From: Apoderus coryli
Taxonomy: Eukaryota; Arthropoda; Insecta; Coleoptera; Attelabidae
Assembly (NCBI GenBank): GCA_911728435.2
Contig: OU452200.1
Coordinates: 1,302,001 to 1,366,000, forward strand
Direction of reading: 5' to 3'
DNA length: 64,000 bases
Within the stretch, counting starts at the first letter, position 1. Every line of letters starts with the position of its first letter. A program made the position numbers and the translations under genes. The notes under the pieces were generated by a model. That model had not been told where the DNA came from. It searched no databases and was given only the letters and a program-made list of their open reading frames with translations. Of this stretch, positions 32,432 to 42,235 are shown piece after piece.

Positions 32432-32820
32432 CGTAAGAATTAAAAGTCGAAACTCCACGAAATCAATATAACACATCAATCTGAGAGTGCCAGGGTAAAT
32501 TTACCATACATGTTTCGGAGCTACTAGCTTCGTCTTCAGTGGTAATATATCGAAAATTAGTAGGGAATTTAATGCATTGTGTAAAACATTACAAGTTCAA
32601 TAGCTTAACAAATATTTCCTCGAAATAACTTCAACGCATCCCTCTTAGTATGCTTGTAATATTTCACACAGTGCATTAAATTCCCTACTGATTTTCGATA
32701 TATTACCACTGAAGATGAAGCTAGTAGCTTCCAAACATGTATGGTAAATTTAACCTGGCACTCTAAGAGTGATGTGTTAAATTGATTTCGTGCAGTTTCG
32801 ACTTTTATTTCTTACGTAAA
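32432..32820. mobile_element. Foldback element with ~165-bp inverted arms carrying hammerhead-like motifs
   Basis: The left arm (about 32432-32597) and right arm (about 32653-32820) are inverted copies about 90% alike. Both start near ACGTAAGAA and include AAAGTCGAAACT and GAGTGCCAGG. Each arm has the motif TTACCA, CTGAAGA, stem, (G/C)AAA, CATGTA, TGGTAA: minus 32545-32501 and plus 32703-32747. In the left arm, TTACCA/TGGTAA is a perfect 6-bp helix and GAAA is intact. In the right arm the internal stem GAAGCT/AGCTTC is perfect, but GAAA became CAAA. Confidence 0.75.
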
Positions 32821-33209
32821 ATACGTTCACTCCACTTAAAAAATGGTCTACTTCCTTAAAATAAAGACTATTTATCTAAAAAACACTTTTTTAATATAAG
32901 AAATAGTATTTAAAAAACACATCAATATCGTTACTCCCCGAGTCACAAACAGAACACATCTCAAACAATGGCGAAAAGAGCAACAAATTGGTACATGTGG
33001 TTGGTAAGTAAGAACCATAATAATTACGCCTTCTCGTATTTGGAGTATAAAAGTAAGTCAGGAGCTGATGCTATCATTATCTTGAATAGGAACACGCGTG
33101 AGGCATATTCTGTACGTTTATTAAGAGTTACCAAATTAAAACGCCCAATCGCATGATTGGATACACTTCGTCACACTTACACCACAAATATTTAACAAAT
33201 CTTCGCTGA
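32821..33209 (+). other. Unassigned short open frame (32968-33156)
   Basis: A 62-residue plus frame begins at an ATG in good context (AAACAATGGCG) and reads MAKRATNWYMWLVSKNHNNY and onward with mixed composition. It resembles nothing I recognise and may be a scrap of a mobile element. Confidence 0.2.
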
Positions 33210-33905
33210 ATACTCTTTAAGCTACTCTAGTGCAACGCATGAACACGACTCCACACAAAAGACGAATATTCCAATTTAGATCGAACGAATTAAACAGTAA
33301 AATAAGAGTTTTAGGCGACAGAAAATGCTTTGTATTTCGCATAACAAAACCCAGACTCTTATCGGAAGACGAAACCACATGCCCCACAAAACTAAGTTTA
33401 GCGTCAAAGAACACCCCCAGATCCTTAACTTCATCTCACATTTTAAACGGAACAGAGTCAATGCTATACACAAATCTTATTAGATTTATTTTACGAGTAA
33501 AAGTTACAGAACAACACTTATCCAAATCAAGATCAAGCTTGTTTTGAGTGCACCCGTCAAGCAGGACATTCAAATCATTCTGCAATAATTGAAGATAGCC
33601 AAAAGTTGAGGTAATCAGTGAATAAATAAGAGGGGACCCAACACAGAACACTGCGGCACTCCAGATGTTGCACGGATAATACCGGACTTGGTACTCCACA
33701 TATACAAGTTACGTTGATGGAGATAAGTAGACAGAAATGTTAAAAGATTCACAGATACACCAAATTTCGAAAACTGCTACAGAATTTCGTGGTCAAGCCT
33801 ATCGTCCTGACCCCCCTATCCAAGCTTTCCACCAAAAACTAGCTCAACATTACGAGATAAGTAGCAGTGGATCGTCAAGGAATAAATCCCTGCTGAATAG
33901 GCGTT
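33210..33905 (-). pseudogene. Non-LTR reverse transcriptase relic, catalytic box deleted
   Basis: Minus translation gives ATSGVPQCSVLGPLLFIH (about 33670-33617), then directly LQLLQNDLNVLLDGCTQNKL (about 33590), CCSVTFTRKINLIRFVYSID and a shifted-frame KDLGV/FDAKLSFVGHVVSSSDKSLGFVMRNTKHF. Sequence similar to the element at 54735-56350 (there LQDDLSMAANWF, RKVNFIPYDYHIDS, LGFIMRNSKTF). The FADD box that should separate LLF and LQNDL is absent, so an internal deletion removed the active site. Confidence 0.78.
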
Positions 33906-33912
33906 TTTAAAT

Positions 33913-34117
33913 CTACTGACTACTGAAAAAAATGTTAATACAAAAGTTTATTGGTTTTAAAGAAATTTTAAAATTATTTGATTGTTAATAATAATAAAAT
34001 TGATACTTTTTTGGGAAGGATGCTAAAAAGACCTATTATTATTAACAATCAAATAATTTTAAAATTTCTTTAAAACCAATAAACTTTTGTATTAACATTT
34101 TTTTCAGTAGTCAGTAG
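33913..34117. mobile_element. Perfect 84-bp inverted repeat, 37-bp spacer
   Basis: 33913-33996 and 34034-34117 are exact reverse complements (start CTACTGACTACTG). The flanks share GTTTTTAA (33903-33910 and 34117-34124), a candidate 8-bp target duplication as produced by hAT-like transposition. No coding. The lack of any mismatch implies a recent origin or gene conversion. Confidence 0.8.
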
Positions 34118-34124
34118 TTTTTAA

Positions 34125-35153
34125 GAAAAGGTATTCGCCCGTAATACTGTACTTTCTTACGAAGTCCTGTAACCCACTATCCTAAAGAAAAATAAAAACA
34201 ACTCCACAATATTGTTGCTAGATGCAAGCGATTTTTCTTTATAAAAAAAATGAATTACCGTTAAAATGGAATAATTATAAAAATAGGCATAATCTTTAAA
34301 AATAATTTTGAAAAATTAACAAAAAAAAAAAAGCCGAGAATATGCCATGTCTGTACGTGCAGGTAAGTCATGTCTGTATAACAGACATTGCAGGTTGTAT
34401 TTTCGATATATACTACATTATGGCATCCGATCGATGGTTTCATAATAATTATACATATTTTACCGCTAATTTGCATACGCAATGTATGGGTTGAAGGTAT
34501 AAATGCAACCCTAATCAATTTCGGCTATCGCATGCATGAAAAGCAAAAGAAATATTTATTATAAGTAAGTATATTTTGGTAAATCAACAAGACGCACAAC
34601 GAAATTACACATCATCGTATTTATGTTCGTGTATTTCATGACATGATGCCAGAATGCCCACTGCCACGAATGCGTCGATGTAGGTATAGGAGATAATGAT
34701 CGATCATCGATATGAGACTTCTTGTTCAGACATATTATTATTTTTATATAATTTAATAACTCTTTTATCATAAAAGAAGAGAAAAAGTTACAAAACAAAA
34801 TATAATAGGTACTTATAAATCAAACATTAATTCCAACCTTTGAGAAGCTGCAAGGTGTGCACCAGTGATTCAAGAAAGTTTCTTATTGATTTCTTCAATC
34901 AACAATTGAAATAGCTACCGCGATATCGCTTTGTTCGGAGTTCGTTGGTCTTCAAATGCTACGATGTTATTTGGTCTTTGCATTGTATGACGTTTTGTCT
35001 ACAGATATGAATCGATGCAAATTTTTGTAGCATAGAAAATGTACCAGTTGAAAGTTCTTTTCTTTCCGCAATATAATGTTAGCATATATTAAATAATTAA
35101 TAAGATCTAAAGAAAATGCATGATCTTTTATAAAACTAACGGTTCGGTTTACT
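34125..35153. other. No recognisable gene
   Basis: AT-rich; several short minus frames (34261-35182) are low-complexity and unsupported. Confidence 0.45.
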
Positions 35154-36680
35154 GATAATTTTTTACTAAATATAGTAACCAATCAAATTACTTAATTTTA
35201 AGTCATGTGTCAAATTTCATCGAATCACCTCTGGATTACAGCGATAATACCGTACATGTGCTGTCTTCAGTTTGGTGTTTTTTCTATTAAAAATTAATTA
35301 AACGTCAAACTGAAAACTGGTTAAAAAATGTCGCGAAGATTTGGTATTGGATCTAACGATGCAATTAATGATATTATATCTAATAATATATACCAAAAAA
35401 TACAATCAAATCAAAAAAATATGTATGGAAAATATTTCTCGAGTTTTGTGCGACCAGAGAAACCGAACTGAATGCTGAAACGAGTTTGCATAATTTGGCT
35501 AATATATTGAAAGATTATGCGGTAAATATGAGAAAAGCTGACGGAACTGAATATAAAGAAGCAACTGTAAAAACAATTTGGTATACTACGAGTAGGCTAC
35601 TCCAGGAAATATACTTCAATGACTTCAAAATTGTATTCGACCCGTTTACCAGTGTGATATTCAAAAATGCGCGAGATGCAAGAAATGCAAAACGTAAAAG
35701 ATTATAGCAGGATCCAAACAAACGAAAATGCAGTGCATCAAATTTGAGTTCAAGTGATTTGGCTAGAATCATTAGATTATGGGATGAAGTATGAAAAATG
35801 AGAGAAAATTTAAAAAACATTTAAAGATTTTTTTGCAATATGCGCATGTAGGATTAATTGTAATTTTGTTTTGTTACTTAATTTACGAACACTGTTGGTG
35901 AATAACCTAGATTATGTAGGGTAAGGATTTGTTGTTGTTAAGTTTATTCTTGTTGAAGTTGTTTGTTGTCAAATATTTATTAGGTTAATATCTTCAAGAC
36001 CAGTGTTACATACACTGATTAGAAGATCAAGTTATTGTTAATAAATGTGTATTATTGTCTGAATAAAGTTTATTTTCAAAAAAAAAAAAAAAAAAGATTA
36101 CAGCAGGATCCAAACAAACGAAAATGCAGTTCATCAAATTTGAGTTCAAGTGATTTGGCTAGAATCATTGGATTATGGGATGAATGTACACCAGAAGGTT
36201 TACAAATTTTTTTTTACCATATTGTAGCTGTTGAATTAGCTTGGCGAGGTGGTGAACCAGCTGATTGCCTTATACATTATTTCACGATTGAGAAAAATAA
36301 TGATGGAATGCCAACCAACAGAATTGAATACAATCCAATATTCAGTAAAACATGCCAAGGAGGATCGAAAAGTTGTACAAATAGTAAGTGGTTTGTTCCA
36401 AATATTTCAAACGAAAGTACATGCCCTGTTCGGTTATTCCATAAATTATTGTCCAAAAGGGGGAAAATATTACTTCCAGTCGCCTATTCTTGAGACCAAA
36501 TCGTTTCTGGAAATCCGAAAGTGACACATGGTTTGACAATATACCGGTAGGCAAGAACTCAATCAATATTAATATAGCCCAAGGCCGCAGGGCTATTATC
36601 AAGCAACACTCTTTCGGCATTCTCTATGACAAAATTATCCGGTATTATCAAGACCCTAGGGGTATTAGGTACTACTGAAA
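35154..36680 (+). mobile_element. Crypton-like tyrosine recombinase element, copy 2
   Basis: Parallels copy 1 from the 5' UTR (GATAATTTTTTACTAAATA at 35154) through the ATG at 35328. A 2-bp insertion near 35391 breaks the N-terminal frame. 35486-35707 and 36100-36493 carry NARDARNAKRKRL, LARIIGLWDECTPEGLQ, LAWRGGEPADCLIHYF and CPVRLFHKLLSKRGK, and then in another frame RPNRFWKSESDTWFDNIPVG with KNSI and GRRAIIKQHSFGI. LF-K-LSKR ... W-x-x-x-PVGKN-I is the conserved core of the DUF3504/Crypton-type tyrosine recombinase-like family (usual form WYKNQPVGKNTL), followed by the H-x-x-R/RR region. The final tyrosine helix is not clear. Broken by frameshifts and a nested insertion. Confidence 0.68.
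35789..36091 (+). mobile_element. Polyadenylated retrocopy insert with 93-bp duplicated flank
   Basis: A 303-bp insert ends with AATAAA (36062-36067), TTTATTTTC and an A tract. The Crypton sequence AAAAGATTA...GGGATGAA is present on both sides (35696-35788 and 36092-36184, 3 differences in 93 bp). Polyadenylation signal plus A tail implies reverse transcription of an mRNA 3' end or a SINE-like RNA; no coding frame is recognised in it. The duplicated flank is far longer than usual. Confidence 0.72.
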
Positions 36681-36889
36681 ATACTCGTAGAAAAATATCC
36701 GCAGTATTTATTTTTTTGAAAAATAAAAGCAATGGATAGTTAACAGTATCGACCCCATGAACTTATAGTGTATGGCTTTTTTAACTTGCCACATGAACTT
36801 CTATGTGATCCAGCCATCTAAGCTCTACTACCCAATACCTTCGATACACAAAAGCCCTTAGCCATCAGTATAAACCAGCATTGATATCT

Positions 36890-37010
36890 GCTGGGAAACA
36901 GACTTTTATAAGGCAGATCATAGTTTATTGTTGGATATATTACATCAGAGTTCAATGCTGGGACTTTCAATTCAACTACCCAGATGTTTATTTGGCCGCA
37001 AGGCCAGCAC
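36890..37010 (+). pseudogene. Possible RT scrap (weak)
   Basis: Plus translation near 36900-37010 reads FYKADHSLLLDILHQSSMLG then LPRCLFGRKAST, which resembles the KAFD-VDHSLLL-KL ... L-SYL-GRK segment of non-LTR reverse transcriptases. No flanking RT motifs could be joined to it. Confidence 0.3.
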
Positions 37011-38173
37011 CTAAGAGTTCATTCAAATTCACCTAACCGACATAATTTCTATACAGAACGCAAATGCTGTGTCTCCAGAATCGTTCAACAGCGGAACAAT
37101 GACCATGCAACACGCTGCTGATTTTTAACTAACAAAGAAAATATCTGTTTTCTTAGGTTATCATATATACTGCTGCTGAAAATAAACTTATCTTATGAGT
37201 AGAAACCTTAGATTTTTTTTAAAGAAAATACATTATCAAAGCATAATTGAAGATATTCCAAAAACTTTTTTGTAGAGTTGAATTTGGTTGTTTTTATTCA
37301 AAACAATAAAGCAAAGCTAAGTCAATACAACATTTTCATCAAAATACTGGTCTTTACAGGACTCAGAATACCTTTAGCTGACTATAGAATACAATCAAAA
37401 AATGTAGCCTTCGATTTAACAAATTTGTTGAGACTGAATCAAAAGTTTGTTTTTCGGTGCTTTTTTTTCCGTCGACGCAACGGACGTCCATGTTATTACT
37501 AAAAATTCCTCTAAAATATTCTGATCCGATTGTTATACTACATGACAACTAAAAACTGTCAGACAGATTTATAATAATAACTCATCCATTTCGGTTATGT
37601 AAACTAAAACTAAACCCACACACATTTTGCATAATATTTTGATTTATCTCATTTCCGAAATTGTTTATTGTCAAGAGCGTTTTTTGTTTTATATGCAAAT
37701 AAATACAATTTCAATCAAAATACACTCGTATTGTGCGAATTACCGCCGACTACCTACATACTGTGTTAAATTAATAGCAACAAACATTTGTATTTATTAC
37801 TGTTACAAAATTAAACAACAAGGGTTTTTGCTGTCTATATTGTTTTGATGCCCATGATTATATTTTAAATCGTTTGTACATTCAAACCCTTCCGCTCATA
37901 AAAGTGGACGTTTTCGTTACAACCCTTTGTCACACAGAGACAGTTTTTGTTTAAAAATGTAGAAAATAAATTTGATACTTCTATTACCGGGCGATTAGTT
38001 AAGAGAAATTATTTCTTTAAAACATTTTCTGCCCAAAGCCCCCTAAAAATTTAAAGATGATTATATCCGTCTGTATCTCAAAATTTTTTTAGCTCATTCA
38101 CAATGCTTTTTCTAAGCGGGACAGCAAAAATTAATGGTGGATGATCTAATGAAACAGAGCTGTACCTTTAGGG
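37011..38173. other. No recognisable gene
   Basis: AT-rich with unsupported short frames. Confidence 0.45.
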
Positions 38174-39265
38174 CAGTGGTCGCCAACCCGTCGATCGCGA
38201 GCCTCTGGTAGCTCGCTAAGGGAATTCTGGTAGCTCGCGAAGAAATTTCATGCATGCCAAACGACATGCGGAGGATTCCTCATTAAGGATAGTTTCTTAG
38301 GTCTTGATTAGGTCCTGTATGATAGCGTCCTATACCAAACCAAGGCCCCAAAAATTTGAAATCTGGTTCCCTAATAATGGGGTCGTGAAATTTACGCAGG
38401 ACAATGATATTATGAAGGGCTATTTGCATGCCAAACGACATTCTTCGGAGCGGTCATTAAGGATAGTTTTCTTAGGTCTTGATTCGGTCCTGTATGATAG
38501 ATTCCTATACCAAACAAAGGCCCCAAAAAATTGAAATCTGTTTTCCTAATAATGGGGTCGTGAAATTTACGCAGGACAATGATATTATGAAGGGCTATTT
38601 GCATGCCAAACGACATTCTTCGGAGCGGTCATTAAGGATAGTTTTCTTAGGTCTTGATTCGGTCCTGTATGATAGATTCCTATACCAAACAAAGGCCCCA
38701 AAAAATTGAAATCTGTTTTCCTAATAATGGGGTCGTGAAATTTACGCAGGACAATGATATTCTGAAGGGCTATTTGCATGCCAAACGACATGCTGCGGAA
38801 CGGTCATTAAGGATAGTTTCTTAGGTCTTGATTAGGTCCTGTATGATAGCGTCCTATACCGAACAAAGGGCCCAAAAAATTGAAATCTGTTTTCCTAATA
38901 ATGGGGTCGTGAAATTTACGCAGGACAATGATATTATGAAGGGATATTTTCATGCCAAACGACGTACGCTTACACGGTCATTAAGGATAATTTCTTAGGT
39001 CTTGATTAGGTGCCGTATGATAGCGTCCTATACCAAACCAAGGCACCAAAAAATTGAAATCTGTTTTCCTAATAATGGGGTCGTGAAATTTACGCAGGAC
39101 AATGATATTATGAAGGGCTATTTGCATGCCAAACGACATACGCCTAAACGGTCAAGGATAATTTCTTAGGTCTTGATTGGGTCCTGTATGATAGCGTCCT
39201 ATACCACACCAAGGCCCCAAAAACACTGTACATTCAAAAAAAAAAAAAGTAGCTCACTGCACATT
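38174..39265. repeat. 174-bp tandem repeat (5-6 copies) behind a hAT-like terminus
   Basis: CATGCCAAACGACAT starts at 38253, 38427, 38602, 38777, 38951 and 39125: a monomer of 174-175 bp repeated about 5.6 times, with adjacent monomers nearly identical in the middle (38427 and 38602) and more diverged at the edges. Just upstream, 38174-38189 reads CAGTGGTCGCCAACCC, the terminus typical of hAT transposons, followed by repeated GGTAGCTCGC; GTAGCTCACTG follows the array at 39249. This suggests a non-autonomous hAT element with internal tandem repeats, its far terminus lost. Confidence 0.82.
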
Positions 39266-39289
39266 CTACAATTACCGAAGATGCTCAAT

Positions 39290-39620
39290 ACATTCAGAAG
39301 GTTGCTTTAGGGCAACGTAGAACAGTGAAATCTGATTGGTACATATATCAATTTGTTTGCCGGAAGCCTTTGGCAAAATAAGACAAACAAACAATCGTCG
39401 TCGGATCATTGGACCAATTGAACGCTCAAAAATCGAATTGATGGGTCAACCGCCATAGAATCCCGATTTGGTGCCCAAGAAAAAATTCAAAAGCCCTGTT
39501 TTTCGTGGTGTCTGAAGCAGATTGGAAAAAATGTTATGCAAAACAATAAACCAACGTTTAATGAAAGGTTTATAAGTTTCCTTTCAATTTGAAATCACAG
39601 TCGATAAGTAAATAAGAAAA
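39290..39620 (+). pseudogene. mariner transposase relic
   Basis: Plus translation in shifting frames gives VALGQRRTVKSDWYIYQF, then QTIVVGSLDQLNAQKSN (remains of the HDNA-x-x-H ... FL block), a DLMGQPP-like segment, and DWKKCYAK / RLEKMLCK (Q-x-W-x-K-C-F). The order fits the C-terminal half of a mariner transposase of another subfamily than 12818-13267. Catalytic residues cannot be read through. Confidence 0.55.
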
Positions 39621-40695
39621 CCCTTGATATATTACACGTTTTTGCTTCTAAAGAAAAAAGATAATAATTATTTTGTGTGATAAATAAATCTGATAACACA
39701 CCTAGACAATTTAATGAAGTGTGAATTTCGCACATTAAAACAACAGCAAACAAAAAAAAACTCACAACCCACGAAGCACTATATTATGAAACGCGCAAAT
39801 TATTCAACCCATCTAATCTAGTCAAAAACGAGGACTCAGCCGGTCGGCAGTTAGTATAATAACAACATTTAGCCACGTTTGAACCCTGGAAAACCTCGTC
39901 ACGTTTTATTATACCCCTCCAGCATATTATACCGTATAGTGGTAGTTAGTATATGCTTGCTCATTATAAAAAGCTACATAAATGTATGTATATAGTTATT
40001 ATACAGGAAGCCAGCGCTTAATTAGGTTTGCGAATGGGCTATTGTTTTACAGAGAGAGGCTGTGGAGAACCGACCATCACTAAATATTAACTTGACAACA
40101 ATCGAAGTTGTATGTTGAGAGACTGGGCTAAGTAAAGCACTTTATCTGCGAGTAGCGAACACTTCATAACATTATACTTTTGGGGTGAACTTGAAACCAT
40201 TAAAGCAATATTAAGCTGTGCGGTTGAAGATTTTGTGTCAGCTCTAGAGGGTGTGCGATCATTGAAAGCAAAACAAATCAAATCATGACACGATATACCG
40301 ACGAACTAAATTGATTTGTATATGAGAAACTATCCCAATATGCTCAAATATGGAATATATACCATAATTAATCGATTTGTGTAGGAATTTAATTTTTTTC
40401 ATTTCGAAAATCCCACTTTTCTCAAATAATACAGAATAAAAATTTCTGTAATTTTTGGTTTTCTCATCTTCCGCTCAAGTTATGAGTCATAAATAACTTC
40501 ATTTAGCTCCATTTAGTATCTCACAATATTTATTCAACTAAGTATTGATAATTGTAAATTGTATCAAATTTTTATTATGAAAATAGTAGATGTGCTAGCA
40601 TTATAGCAATGAAATCTGGGTAATAATGTTGTAAGTGGTGAATACAAAAAGAAGCTCAACAAATGAAATAGTAGGAAACGAACCTATAGTTGGAT
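39621..40695. other. No recognisable gene
   Basis: AT-rich; no supported coding. Confidence 0.45.
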
Positions 40696-40699
40696 CACG

Positions 40700-41330
40700 A
40701 CAACTTCAACACATTTTTCAATACTAGATAAAAAGTGGTTCATTACACGGCATATCAAATCTTCGTCTATTCCTTCAACTTCTTCACGAATTTTGACTTT
40801 CAGTTTCGATTGTACCTAGACAACTCGCAAACACTTCGGCTTTGAAATATCCCAATAGGAAAAAATCGGGTAGCGTTAAGTCGGGGGACTTCGAAGGCCA
40901 AGGCAAATCTCCGAATCGAGAAAAGAGTCGGCCATTAAACATTTCTCGCAAAACCCTCATTGAGTTTCTGGCCGTATGAGCTGTTGCCGCATCTTGTTGG
41001 AATAGTAAGGCATTGTTTACTAATCCTCGTCTATTTAATTCTGGAATGAGAAATTTATCTAGCATATTAACGTCGCGCTCGGATGTTACTGTTACAGCGC
41101 GGTTATTTTCATCCTCACAAAAGTAAGGGCCAATAATATCAAAAGATCCTACTCCACACCACATAACAACTTTTGGATTATGGAGGATTTTCATTTGACC
41201 AGTATCTAAAATTCTGTATATTGACCATTGCTTCGTCGGTCATTAGGAGACTGTGAATTGCTCCTTGATGTAAATCAAAAAATTCTTAACAAAATGCAAA
41301 ATTCTTAACAAAGGCTACAGAAGATAATCC
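40700..41330 (-). pseudogene. Tc3-like transposase relic, best-preserved catalytic part
   Basis: A minus 136-residue frame (41194-40784) contains NPKVVMWCGVGSFDIIGPYF, VTSERDVNMLDKFLIPEL, LLFQQDAATAHTARNSMRVL (second catalytic D in QQDAATAH) and WPSKSPDLTLPDFFLLGYFK (third catalytic position in LPDFF). Just upstream, 41300-41195 in another frame gives LLMTDEAMVNIQNFRYWSNE, the first-aspartate block (TDEA). The C-terminus is frameshifted around 40790. All three catalytic blocks can be recognised, but across two frames. Confidence 0.82.
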
Positions 41331-41859
41331 CACAGAGAACAACCTATTTAGTTATCCCGTAGGGAATTTATTAATAATATAAAATGGGTAGTCTATTATG
41401 GGCAACCCGGTATATAAGGCAATTATCTATATTTTCTGGCATAAGCAGTAGCATTCAATTTTAAAATTGCTCGAATTCTTCCAGTACAAAATTAATCCTC
41501 TTTGATCGAAATTTGCGAGTTTGCGAGATAATTTTTTTTTAATTTTTGGACAGTTCTAACAGCCAATCAAATTTTGTCATTTTGTGGCATATGAAACAAT
41601 TTCAGCCAATCATGTCAACATTACACTGATAATTGCATTCAATGCAATTATCAATCACTATGACAACACTATTAAGTTTGACAACTTCATTCCAAATAAA
41701 TTTCAAATTGTCACGTTTTGGCAATGCGAATGTTTAAAGTATAAATGCGCTAATCAAAGAAAAAATTCACAGGAATACAACCTGAATATGAATTGAGTTA
41801 TAATTTTTTCTGTCAAAAAATGTTCCACCGAATATCCCTCGGACATTAACAAATGCCTC
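41331..41859. other. No gene; small hairpin at 41628-41654
   Basis: TGATAATTGCAT and its complement ATGCAATTATCA flank a 3-nt loop. Otherwise AT-rich non-coding sequence. Confidence 0.5.
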
Positions 41860-41865
41860 ATAATT

Positions 41866-41926
41866 TTATGACAAGTTTCTCAAGCTCGTTGCCTTCGGCA
41901 TCGAGCTTTCGATTGTCATAAAACGA
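41866..41926. repeat. Hairpin with GC tip
   Basis: Outer arms TTTTATGACAA and TTGTCATAAAA enclose a perfect inner hairpin with arms AAGCTCGTTGCC and GGCATCGAGCTT (A/T bases aligned) and TTC loop. The same design, with different sequence, is seen at 5829-5872 and 57093-57164. Confidence 0.65.
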
Positions 41927-41991
41927 GATGAGATAAAATTTGTTGCTCTCTCTGAACAAAAGTATGCGTTTCGCTCTAGTTTTCAAAATTC

Positions 41992-42235
41992 TTAATTTTC
42001 GGATGGAGGAGTAGCATTTTTGAATATAAATTCAATATCCATGTCTTCATCTGAGCCAGATTTTTCTTCAGTTTCTTGTACGGGTGAAATTGGCCTAAAT
42101 AGTACATATTTTTGCCAATAAATTGTCTCAAATTTTTGGTATAATTGATTTTTCATCTCTTCACCCAAGAAAGTCATTATGAGTGAGGCCAAATTTGCTT
42201 TGTAGTAATGCTTAAGCATATTATCTCTACCTACT
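41992..42235 (-). CDS. Possible terminal exon or ORF C-terminus, unidentified
   Basis: The minus frame from 42219 reads MLKHYYKANLASLIMTFLGE, EMKNQLYQKFETIYWQKYVL, then an acidic tail EEKSGSDEDMDIEFIF ending SEN-stop at 41992. Composition is protein-like and unlike the surrounding AT-rich noise. The frame extends upstream to an AG at 42231 (AAGTAG then GTAGAGATAAT), so it could be a last exon. I recognise no domain. A transposon-encoded protein is equally possible. Confidence 0.3.

Noticed and set aside
38304..38709. Two overlapping open frames of about 76 residues with nearly the same protein sequence
   Set aside because: They are the same register of the 174-bp tandem repeat read twice; the frame is a by-product of the repeat.
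38174..39265. CRISPR array
   Set aside because: The repeats are contiguous 174-bp monomers without spacers, in a eukaryotic transposon context.
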